Below, piece by piece: positions 55,936 to 64,000 of a stretch of 64,000 nucleotides of DNA (positions within the stretch are counted from its first letter, which is position 1; each line of letters begins with the position of its first letter). The notes under the pieces were generated by a model that was not told where the DNA came from, ran no database searches, and was given only the letters and a program-made list of their open reading frames with translations. This DNA comes from Paraphaeosphaeria minitans (taxonomy: Eukaryota > Ascomycota > Dothideomycetes > Pleosporales > Didymosphaeriaceae): positions 372,001 through 436,000 of the forward strand of contig WJXW01000014.1 of assembly GCA_015832175.1 (NCBI GenBank), given 5' to 3'. Made by a program: the position numbers and the translations under genes.

Positions 55936-58220
55936 TTAGCCAGCGCTCGGGTACGCGCGGCTATACCAACTCTCGTGGCTATAGTCCTTCTTGGGCCCAG
56001 ACACCTCGTATGTGATCCCGAACGTTTCCAAGCTAGCGCCCCTGAAGCGGAACTCACAATTGCTCTTGTATGTGTCAGGATTGCACCAATGATGGCCCTT
56101 AGCCATCCAGCCATGTTCGACATTCGAAGGCTGGTAAAATTCCAATTTGTTAAAAAAGTCGCCGACGGTCAGGCCATCTTCTTCCACGAACCACGCGGTA
56201 ATGGTATCATTCTTCTCCTGATATCTGTAGGCGTAACGGCGAGTGGCTGGGAACTTCATGCCGTTGTCCATGGTAAGCGTGCCGTCCTCGATGTACAGAT
56301 ACTCAGCCGAGTAGATGGTTTCAGTGGGATTCCGCGGATGGAAATATGCAGTCCCCTCGAAGAGTCCATTCGGCATTGAAGGAAGCCGTGAGCCAACCTT
56401 CCTGTGGACTTTCCACGTGCCTTGCATGCCCCGAAAGGCGGCGGCGGCGGCATACAATCCTTCTTTCTCCGACCTCCGAAGAATATCTGCGACTTCGCAA
56501 ATGACCAACGCAGCATCACTTCCTCCTTCTGTCTCATCTCTGAACCGCGACGGGAAGAGCGGACCACCCTCGCCCAAGGTCGAATCGTCACGTTGCAAGC
56601 CAGCACTTCGCGCGAATTCTTCCACAAAACCCACGTAATCTGCCATCCAAAACTGCGGGACGTCCAAGCGTCTCTCTTTGATGGCTTGTCGTACTGACAA
56701 GGCAGCACTGGTGTCTAGCACTTCCGTCGATGTGTTTGGGGAGGTCTCGTAGTCCCAGCGTTGCGCGACGATCTTGGCTTGCATACTCATCACACCCCAG
56801 TAAGGGCCTTCGTAAAAACCAACAAAGGCGATGTTTGGTACCTTTTCGTTGAAGATCGAGCCGTGCGAAAGGAGAAATGGAACACGGTGACTTTGAGGAT
56901 CATAGTCGAGTGCTTGTTTGACGCCGGCAGAGAGGTACTCGAGGTGCGATTGGAAACCGGTCGCTTCGACAACACCGACCACGTCTTCCAGACATGATGT
57001 GCTCTGGCAGAATGTCAGAAACATCCTGTACAGGTGATACAAGAACTGACATCGTCTGTGTTGGCCCAAGGGCCCTGGGCCGTTACCTCCAGTGAGAAGT
57101 TTTTGCTCGCACCTTGTGTAATGTTCATGACACGTCCATTCACAGGCACAATTATGCCATCTCTGACAAACTCCGCATACATGTCTGTCACTCCCGTGAA
57201 AGCGGGATACTGTAACTTGTCCGGTTTTGAAACCAGCTCCATGTGTCCAGTAGCTCGCTGGTCGCCCCCTAATAGATTCCTGATGAACTCGTGACCCTTT
57301 TCGGCCTTCTCTGCTGGTACCTGTCCAATTGATGCAGTGATCGGGCCATCGCCGCCTCGTTTGCCAATGTTATACAGAATGAGGTCCAGCGGGAGGAACT
57401 TGGGAGATAAGTTGAAATCTTGGATTGCTGGATTGTATGGGTCTTGAGGTAGATATCGAGGAAGCGTGTAGAATGGTCGGTCAAAAACGTGATAGACCTT
57501 GCTGTCTACCCATGCGGGCTTCTGTCCAGGGGAGTGTTTTGCGTTGGATATCTTGAAAGCAGCCGTCGCAGCTGCCTCGCTACCACTGATCCCGCCACCA
57601 ATCACAACTACCTTTCCTGCGTCATCCGAGAAAGAGGCCACGTCTCGAAATTGAGTAGAATGCTGTATCCTTTTTCCAGATCCATGCTGCATCTGCGTTT
57701 GACGTATCTTGGGTCCAGCACGGTGGAAGAAACCGCTGGCCACAACGAGATAGTCGAAGGAGTCCTGTGATTCTTCCCCTGTGGTCTGATCCACCGAAGT
57801 GACGTTCCAGGATCCATCACGATTGCCACTAAAGTCTGCAGCAGTCACTCGCCTATTGTAAATGACTGTGCCAGCGGCGAGGAACTTTTTCGCATATGTC
57901 TCCAGGTAACGACCTACCTGCCACGCCTGAGGGAACATCGCAGGCGGTTCAGAAGACTTTGACACAGTAGCAGGATCGGAAAGATCGACAGATTCCCATG
58001 CAAGATCTGGAAACGCGACCGTGAAACGACTGAGGTTTGTTCGCATATGCGGGCTGCAGAGCTCTCCCTTCTCGCCTGGGGAAGATCTCCACATCCCACC
58101 GACCCTGTCCGCAGCCTCGAACACTGTGACTTTGTATTTGGTACCACCGGCATACTGCAGGAGTGTTTTCGCAGTAACAAGGCCGGCCGGACCGCCACCC
58201 ACAACAAGAACAGACTTCAT
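55936..58220 (-). CDS. Flavin monooxygenase fused to a DUF6314-like domain, 745 aa
   Basis: Two exons, 58220-57051 and 57003-55936, joined in phase 0 across a 47-nt intron (GTCAGT...GCCAG). Residues 1-500 are FMO-like: FAD-binding GGGPAG (8-13) after a beta strand, then FEAADRVGGMW; ASGFFHRAGP near 161-170, where FMOs have their FxGxxxH-type motif; and NADPH-binding VVVIGGGISGSEAA (204-217). Oxygenation of a soft nucleophile or a Baeyer-Villiger-type reaction is possible. The last 200 residues form a beta-rich domain with WKVHRKVGSRLPS, FEGTAYFHPR, EYLYIEDG and YEVSGPKKDYS, matching DUF6314. In known fungi this fusion occurs but the DUF role is unclear. Cytosolic, no signal peptide. Confidence 0.88.
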
Positions 58221-58812
58221 TGATCGGCCGCGACTTTCCAGTTCGATCGTAAGGTCAGGGCCTAGAACGCGACGCTCGGAGAAATCAGTTCGAAAGGATG
58301 AAACGTTGGTGAAAATCGTCAGCTTCTATACACTACCGATTGTCGTGACTATCCAAAAGCTTCACATCGACACGAGGTTGCGAAAGGGCAATGGTAGCGT
58401 AGGAACCAGAACAATAATCCTTAACTGGGCACGGCGTTGAACCCTCCCCAACGATCGTGCGGAGCCGTATACGGAAAAACGAAAGCTTTGATAGAAAGGT
58501 TGCAGTCCCGAAGTCGATAGCGACAAGAAGTGTTGACGATGAGGAAAATGTTCGATGGTTTGGCGTAATAAGACAGGCCGCAGGTTAACCTTGAGTTGGA
58601 TTTAGCGTGACTGACCCGACCCTTAATAGAGCTAGCGTCAAGAAAATTTTCTTATCTTAGAACTGATTAGACACACCACTATGTTAAAAGAAACTTAAGA
58701 TAAGGTATCTATAAGAATGCAGGTGTAGCAAGATTTCTGCAACGCACCAATAGATAAGGTAAGCGCCATCAGCCGTACAAGCGAATCGCCGCTTGAATGT
58801 GATTGTAGGTTT
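58221..58812. other. Intergenic region
   Basis: Promoter side of the monooxygenase gene and 3' flank of the LYR gene. AT-rich segment near 58620-58760 holds several TAAGATAAG-type GATA words, possible AreA-like sites. No gene. Confidence 0.45.
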
Positions 58813-59192
58813 TCAAAGCTCTGTTAATACACCGGAGTTGATCAGAGAGCCTTTCATCGTGTCGAAGTGTGTTTTACCAGTCTGCACAGCCCACTGTCAG
58901 TATGGTCCATGATTCGATCCAGGGATATACCTACAGAGATGAGATATCGAATATGCCCCAGGTCGGTGACGTGACGATGCTTTTCAAACTCTGCTCTGGC
59001 AAACCGTAGCATCTCTTGCCGCATGTCACGGTCGGCAATGGAAATCGTGCTGCGAACGATGTCCTTCCAGAGGGCCAGGGCGCGCTGCCTTTGGATGAAG
59101 TGGTCGAGACCTATGGGGCTCTTTCCTCTGGATCGCAATCTGCTGGGACTATTGCTCAACACCGTAACGTAGTTCCGCTTAATCGAGAGCAT
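58813..59192 (-). CDS. LYR-motif protein, LYRM2-like, 108 aa
   Basis: Two exons, 59192-58935 and 58881-58813, with a 53-nt intron (GTAGGT...GTGCAG); the uncorrected open frame continues into the intron and misses the true end. The rebuilt C-terminus reads RYLIS-TGKTHFDTMKGSL, a strong match to the LYRM2 pattern, and the LYR block is QRQRALALWKDIVR. A basic, Ser-rich N-terminus (MLSIKRNYVTVLSNSPSRLR) serves as a mitochondrial presequence. Known LYR proteins of this type act with acyl carrier protein in mitochondrial complex assembly; human LYRM2 supports complex I. The gene is divergent from NAA40 with 361 bp between the starts. Confidence 0.8.
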
Positions 59193-59553
59193 AGCGATTG
59201 TAGTAGGGGGGCTCTTGAAGTCGGCGTATGTCGCTGCTGGCTGAGTTCGATACCTGATGGCTGATATGGGATGCACATACACTCTGGTGGCGATCGTGAA
59301 AGGCCTGCAGCAACCGCAATGGACCTGTCACGTCCAAACGGCAAGCAACAATGTGGCGAGTTAGTTCAATCAGCTTTGTCCAAGGCCTGCCAGATGGTAG
59401 CCGCTCGTTGAAGGTCACGTTTCCGGGAAGAGTGGTGATGAGACACTCTCCGAGAGCGCGTGCACCGTGCGCCAACACCCGGCAAAGACGCGCTCCCGCC
59501 CCGCCCAAAACGCGTCTCTTCGCCCCACACAAGTCCCACGCCGTCCCCGCTAC
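59193..59553. promoter_or_regulatory. Shared divergent promoter of the LYR and NAA40-like genes
   Basis: 361 bp between the two ATGs on opposite strands, rich in CpG and CCGCC-like words and without a clear TATA box, as in constitutive fungal genes. The upstream open frame on plus lacks a usable ATG. Shared regulation is inferred from position only. Confidence 0.5.
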
Positions 59554-60378
59554 ATGGCCCGCCATTCGGAGCAACGACGGCGCAATGCCGCAACAAGGGA
59601 GCGCAAGGCAACAACACATAATCTTGGAGTTTACAAGCAGAGAACAGCTAGCCGCCACGAACGTGCTGATCGCCTGCACCCGAAGATTGGGGTTTCTGAC
59701 GACGACCTTGTCGTCGATGCCATGACTTCGCCGGAACTATTCACGGGGGACTGGAACGATGATGTCCTTGCAGCGGTATGGGAACACAGCCAGAAACATG
59801 GGCAGTTGAAAGAGCTAGCCGGTGAATACAAGCTCGAGCTGCGCCATTCGGCCAAGCTCTCGGAAGAAGATCGCGGCGCTTGCCTCGACATCGTGCGGCA
59901 TACCTCAATGGCAGCGTACAAGGCTTCCCGCATGGGCTGGCATCTCCTTTCGAAGCGAACTGAGATGGCAAACAAAGACATGGCATACATTCTCGTTCGT
60001 GCTGTAGATGGCACTCACGATGCCTTCGGTCCCGACTTCGATTCGAACATCGTCGGCTTCATCTCCTTCATGATCGACTACGACGATCCGCCGAACGACC
60101 ATAGACAAGTCGTATACATATATGAGATACACTTGGCAGAGAGGCTTCGCGGTAAAGGCTTGGGGAAGTGGCTCATGTTCACGGTCGAAGCCATGGCGCA
60201 GTCTGTCACGATCAAGAAGACGATGCTCACTGTTTTCGTCAGCAACAAAGACGCCATCCAGGCGTACAAGCGGCTGGGTTACAAAAAGGACGAAGCTTCT
60301 CCGTTAGACAGGGAGACACGTGGGAGGATCATACTGTCGGATTACTGGATCATGAGCAAGAGTTGGCATGGCCAATGA
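59554..60378 (+). CDS. naa40: N-alpha-acetyltransferase 40 (NatD), 274 aa
   Basis: Start at the ATG at 59554; the frame upstream uses no ATG. The GNAT domain carries YIYEIHLAERLRGKGLGKWL (acetyl-CoA binding R/Q-x-x-G-x-G/A as RGKGLG) with LTVFVSNKDAIQAYKRLGY and an end DYWIMSK. These match NAA40, known to acetylate the N-termini of histones H4 and H2A in the cytosol and nucleus. The N-terminal 55 residues are very basic and probably disordered, longer than in yeast. A short intron near 59690 cannot be ruled out. Divergent from the LYR gene. Confidence 0.85.
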   Translation: MARHSEQRRRNAATRERKATTHNLGVYKQRTASRHERADRLHPKIGVSDDDLVVDAMTSPELFTGDWNDDVLAAVWEHSQKHGQLKELAGEYKLELRHSAKLSEEDRGACLDIVRHTSMAAYKASRMGWHLLSKRTEMANKDMAYILVRAVDGTHDAFGPDFDSNIVGFISFMIDYDDPPNDHRQVVYIYEIHLAERLRGKGLGKWLMFTVEAMAQSVTIKKTMLTVFVSNKDAIQAYKRLGYKKDEASPLDRETRGRIILSDYWIMSKSWHGQ

Positions 60379-61020
60379 TGGTGCGGTAGCTGGTCAGCTT
60401 GCCTCGACCGAACGCAATGGTTTGGTGGTACAGGAAGCTATGATACTTGCATACATTGGCGTTTCGGTACGATACCGTGGGAGGTCTGACTTTGCCGCTC
60501 GATGGAGTAAGTTTGTTTAGTCACCCAATAATGATCGGTTAATACTTCAATTTGTAGCGTGTCTAGAGCTCGCATGTGCGTCTGGCCCCAAATCATCATA
60601 TTTGCAATTTTTCCTTTTTTTGGTGAGTACGATTCTGAAGGCAGTGAGTCTAGTCAGGCCCACCTTGAACCACGCGTCAACTTGGAGTAATAGCCCTTAC
60701 ACGCGCTCTTAACTTTACTTACTTCTAATCAGGCTTAGCGCCGAACAAGATCGTCGTTTCTCCCTCGATGGCACCGATTCACTGTCTCTTCTATATTCTT
60801 CACCCCCGTTGGTTTGGACGTTCCTCGAATGAACGTTTCAACGCTTACCGAAGAACCTGTATGCAACGTAAGTTACGCAGTCTCATTGACCATTTCATCA
60901 AAGCTGACCCACGCAAAGGCGTGATGAGGCGGCATACCTGCAAATTCAGCGCATGGCCTTCAGACTGTACTATCCCAGTACTTGGAACAGTTCCCTTCTG
61001 TGGCGCGTATGGGATACGGG
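60379..61020. other. Intergenic, nothing recognised
   Basis: 3' flank of the NAA40-like gene and AT-rich sequence. Only short unsupported frames. Confidence 0.45.
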
Positions 61021-61135
61021 TAGGGCCCATGGGCCCTACAGCACGAACAGGGCGATCACCTGAGAGGTGATCACCTGACTACTACGAGCTTCTCACTCAG
61101 CTTACTACTTCATTATGTAAACTAGGTCTATATAA
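61021..61135. promoter_or_regulatory. Two perfect palindromes followed by a TATA box
   Basis: TAGGGCCCATGGGCCCTA (61021-61038) is a perfect 18-bp palindrome. At 61054-61072 GATCACCT and AGGTGATC flank GAG. A TATA-like CTATATAAG follows at 61128-61136, about 95 bp before an ATG at 61232. The arrangement looks like a regulated promoter, and the palindromes could be sites for a dimeric transcription factor. Confidence 0.45.
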
Positions 61136-61191
61136 GACGCACTACTGAGCAGGCTTCTCCTGTTCAGTGACAATACACTTGATCACCCTAA

Positions 61192-61464
61192 GCAGTATCC
61201 TCAGTTCACCTCCACAGCTTCGGTACTGTCCATGGATTTAGCCATAGCTGTTCGCAACCGAACAAGCAGTCCAAGTATGTCATCATCAACAATGTATTTA
61301 CACTTTCCCAGATCAACAACGGGGAGGATAAGGGCGCCGGTCTCGAGATTAAGGAGGACATGCGTAAAGCGGCTAAGATGCTTGATGTCTTTTCTAACAA
61401 AGAGCCTAATAGAATTAGGCCATTACGTTTGAAGGAAAGTTATTCAGGCACATCCTTAGTTTCA
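61192..61464 (+). CDS. Coding-like open segment without clear start
   Basis: From 61192 to a stop near 61464 one frame reads like protein (KYVIINNVFTLSQINNGEDK, then LEIKEDMRKAAKMLDVFSNK), but it contains no ATG before Met-Arg-Lys. A TATA box and an ATG at 61232 in another frame lie upstream, so a spliced gene is possible. A relic of an old gene is equally likely. No family recognised. Confidence 0.3.
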
Positions 61465-62422
61465 TAGCTAACAACCAGCAGGCTTCTTCCAGGAGACGCC
61501 ATATTAGGATGGCGACCTCCAAATCACGCTCATAGTCACCGTCCAACACCATCATCACGTCGAAAAACTAGAAAACGGCGCAGAACAAGCGCTTAGACAA
61601 CGATGCGGGCGCGTCATCCGCATAAAAGTGCCCCAAGTAGACCCCGTCACGTCTCCGCGCGTCCCTGTGGCGGCAAATGCTACCACCACAAGTCCATGCT
61701 AGCTCTCCGAAGACTTCAGCGTGTTTTCCTCGCTGGGCTTCCTGACATTGAGCGATGAGCGCAATTTAAAGACGCGCAGCCGTGTAGATAAGGCGAAGGC
61801 GATGTGAAGAGAACGATATCGTGCCTGGCAACAAGGGTTGTAGTAGGTTTGCTCGAAGGAACGTTCGTTTCGATGAGTTGACTCTGTCAAGGAGACTATG
61901 GCCGAGATTGTAGTGATAAAGTGGGCTGGATACTGGCTTCTTAGGAGCCCACCTAACAGTTACCGATGCACTTACGAGACTGTTGGTGGTACAAAAGCCG
62001 TGCTGTCAGATAGAATTGACCAGGACGCTGCCATCTTCGTCAAGTAATAGGGTGAATATACCATCTTGCTCAAGTAGGTCGTGGCGCATCACATTGTACG
62101 ACCATACAGCTTACACATGCAGATACCGGAACGTTTCTTTATAAGCTCGCCTACCACTATTTCTATCCCAAAACCCATAGACACGTTTCGGAACACACGG
62201 GACATTGTGTATGGGAGAACATGAAGAAAGAATGACGTACTAATTTGTTCATGTCGCGTCTACTGTGTGATGGTAACGCCCGCTCTCTGACTTTTAGGGC
62301 GTCATATGTTTGGGCTTTATGTGGCCGCTGGTTATCTTTTGCTAATTTCACGAGAAACGAAGCAAAGGGTTCTATAATGCAACGTGCTAAGTGAGATATT
62401 TGCTTTTTTTCTGGGAAGCAAT
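61465..62422. other. Gene-poor stretch
   Basis: AT-rich, only short frames. Nothing recognised. Confidence 0.4.
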
Positions 62423-62668
62423 TCACGTTACTATTTCAAGGCAACTACTAGGTATAAAGTCATCTAATGCAACTACCATCGGTTTACCACTGAAAATCTT
62501 ATTAAGATGCCTGTCCCATGAGAAAGATTGCTTATCCATTCTAAGCCGTTCCTCCGTCGTAGGGGACGAAAGGCTCACCTTTGAAGGTCGGCGGTTAAGC
62601 GCATAATACATATCGTCTGCAGTGTCTTTATTGTCTTCCTTCGTGTCTTTCGCGATGCGTTTCTCCAT
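62423..62668 (-). CDS. Small charged hypothetical protein, 81 aa
   Basis: ATG-initiated frame with a highly charged N-terminus (MEKRIAKDTKEDNKDTADDM), no signal peptide and no membrane segment. The C-terminal half is more hydrophobic (FSGKPMVVALDDFIPSS). The composition looks coding but no family is recognised. An upstream exon is possible. Confidence 0.35.
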   Translation of the reverse strand: MEKRIAKDTKEDNKDTADDMYYALNRRPSKVSLSSPTTEERLRMDKQSFSWDRHLNKIFSGKPMVVALDDFIPSSCLEIVT

Positions 62669-62810
62669 CTTTATGGGCTTGTTTGCCTCCGTCGCAGTAG
62701 AATCGATCTCGTGGACGTTTTCTTCTTATCTTATCTCTACTTTCGCACCCCGTTTTAACTTTGATCCTGGTAGCGATATTTTCCTCTAAACGTTGCTCTT
62801 CTGAAAAATA

Positions 62811-63080
62811 CTAGGGGCCGAATTCATATTCTGTTTTCTGCCAATAGAATCCCACACAATCGGACTTTTCCACAAGCTCTCTGATACAATTCATGACGAC
62901 ATCGTAGACCTCGTCATGCTTTCGCAGCTTATCGTATGTCATCTCGAGATTTACATACACCTCGAGCTCTCCCAGGGCTTTCTCGGTCAGCCATTGCTCT
63001 TCTATAACTGATATGACGGACATGTTACTTGATTGAATTAATGAGGGTATAGAAGTCTTGGTACAGTGTGATCCGTCCAA
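62811..63080 (-). CDS. Small hypothetical protein, 70-89 aa
   Basis: The frame runs from an ATG at 63080 or, more likely, 63023 (MSVISVIEEQWLTEKALGEL) to 62811. It is acidic and helical with a Cys near the end (EKSDCVGFYW). No family recognised. Its first ATG lies 3 bp from the ATG of the divergent frame at 63084. Confidence 0.4.
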   Translation of the reverse strand: MDGSHCTKTSIPSLIQSSNMSVISVIEEQWLTEKALGELEVYVNLEMTYDKLRKHDEVYDVVMNCIRELVEKSDCVGFYWQKTEYEFGP

Positions 63081-63083
63081 ACC

Positions 63084-63521
63084 ATGACAACATTAGCTGG
63101 ATATCTTATCACTGAAAGCATACAGAACTTCATGCAGTATGCTGGAAACATCGGAAATGGCGCGATCGCGAAGAATAACGCATGGGATATCACCATTTTC
63201 GTAGACGACTTGGTCATGATAGAGGGCGATAAAAACCTCAGCACATTCAACCTCGGGCCGTTGAACATGGTCGAAGCGAGCAACTTCTTCGCAGGATTTC
63301 ATGCCCTACAAGTGGTCAGGCTTTACAGTACCATGCCAGTTGTTCAAGAAGCTGCTCAGCAAAGCATAACACGCGTTTGCTCGCTACGGTCTGCTGAGCT
63401 AGCCAAGAAGTTGGATCAAGTTATGACATGGAAGTTTGAAATCGTGCAGTCCGCACACATGAAGCGAAATGACAAAGTGGACGGCATTCAGTTTAGGGGA
63501 CTTGCGTTGACACTGGATTGA
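63084..63521 (+). CDS. Small hypothetical protein, 145 aa
   Basis: Single ATG-initiated frame with even, protein-like composition (MTTLAGYLITESIQNFMQYA; LGPLNMVEASNFFAGFHAL; MTWKFEIVQSAHMKRND). No membrane segment or known motif. Stops just before the 3' end of the convergent GNAT gene (10 bp between stops). The strand assignment is supported by the absence of a better frame on minus here. Confidence 0.5.
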   Translation: MTTLAGYLITESIQNFMQYAGNIGNGAIAKNNAWDITIFVDDLVMIEGDKNLSTFNLGPLNMVEASNFFAGFHALQVVRLYSTMPVVQEAAQQSITRVCSLRSAELAKKLDQVMTWKFEIVQSAHMKRNDKVDGIQFRGLALTLD

Positions 63522-63530
63522 CTCGGAGGG

Positions 63531-64000
63531 CTATTTTTGGGGTTGCACCGCGTTTCTCACCATAGCGGTGTTTGATTCTAGTCCTGAGAAGTTCGAATCA
63601 TACTTGGACAGGTCGAAAATCTCCATAGCGACTGGCTCATATCCAAGGCTTGTGTACAGTTTCTTCCCCGCTTCCGATGCCTCCAGGAACGACGGCAGCT
63701 GGGCTTTGTCCGCCAGATCCAATCCCCATTTCACAAGCAAAGCGCCTGCTCCTCGTCTCTGATGACCAGGATCGACAATCAGCATATGAAGAACTTACCG
63801 GTTAGCAATCACTCCATAGATGAATGGAACGCACTTACAAGCAAATGGCTTTGTGCCCATAAACTCTTTCCTCACCCGATACAGGTAGTTCATGAAATCC
63901 TGTGCCGCTGGCCTGTCCTTCTCTTTTTCCCCAGGAACGGGCAGCATTGACTGGATCTGCTCTTCAGTGCGCTCTTTGTCGTTTATCCTCCACTTCGCAC
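63531..64000 (-). CDS. GNAT N-acetyltransferase, 3' part only
   Basis: The gene enters from the right edge, so its start is missing. An exon up to 63839 joins exon 63793-63531 across a 45-nt intron (GTAAGT...GGTAAG, branch TGCTAACC), giving PFAFLHMLIVDPGHQRRGAG. The Q/R-x-x-G-x-G/A acetyl-CoA motif is QRRGAG; the C-terminal LEASEAGKKLYTSLGYEPV is the usual GNAT end. Fungal proteins of this kind acetylate small amines or proteins; substrate unknown. Confidence 0.8.

Noticed and set aside
48695..58220. Secondary-metabolite cluster (ATP-grasp-like, membrane protein, secreted protein, monooxygenase)
   Set aside because: No backbone synthase, transporter or regulator lies between them and the spacing is large.

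Overview
The window is nuclear DNA of a filamentous ascomycete. The evidence is the many short (about 42-105 nt) GT-AG introns, genes on both strands without operons, and families typical of Pezizomycotina: a GH7 cellobiohydrolase with a CBM1, a CFEM membrane protein, a GPI-type Ser/Thr-rich wall protein, an F-box-like protein and an ABCA-type transporter. A Dothideomycete is my best guess from the double-zinc-ribbon paralogs and general gene style, but that is inference. No bacterial, phage or CRISPR features were seen.

Layout. 0.7-7.7 kb: a small unknown gene behind a hexanucleotide tract, the cellobiohydrolase gene (4 exons rebuilt), a 2 kb gene-free stretch and a GPI-anchored repeat protein. 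8-14 kb: three related cysteine-rich zinc-ribbon genes, of which only the middle one is intact, around an unknown 262-aa protein. 14.3-22.9 kb: an LRR protein, a frameshifted NAD(P)-binding protein, an F-box-like protein, a CFEM membrane protein and a small Cys-rich protein. 23-32 kb is gene-poor, with tandem duplications, a decayed-looking reading frame, two convergent unknown genes and a degenerate array of about 105-bp units. 32-37 kb: a complete ABCA-type transporter of 1608 aa. 39-42.4 kb: two unknown fungal proteins. 44-44.6 kb: a cluster of tRNA-like, pol III-type elements, two with apparent long introns. 45-52.4 kb: two small membrane proteins, a mitochondrial acidic protein, an ATP-grasp-like membrane protein and a frameshifted membrane protein. 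53.8-60.4 kb: a small secreted Cys-rich protein, a flavin monooxygenase fused to a DUF6314-like domain, and a divergent LYRM2/NAA40 pair. 60.4-64 kb: perfect palindromes beside a TATA box, small unknown ORFs, and the 3' part of a GNAT acetyltransferase running off the right edge.

Functional picture. The genes read as an ordinary chromosome arm rather than one pathway: plant-polymer degradation (CBH1), surface and secreted proteins (GPI protein, CFEM protein, 14-Cys secreted protein), lipid or xenobiotic transport (ABCA), mitochondrial functions (LYRM2, acidic mitochondrial protein) and histone N-terminal acetylation (NAA40). Several genes are interrupted by single-base shifts, often in homopolymers. 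These could be assembly errors or real decay, and resequencing would decide.
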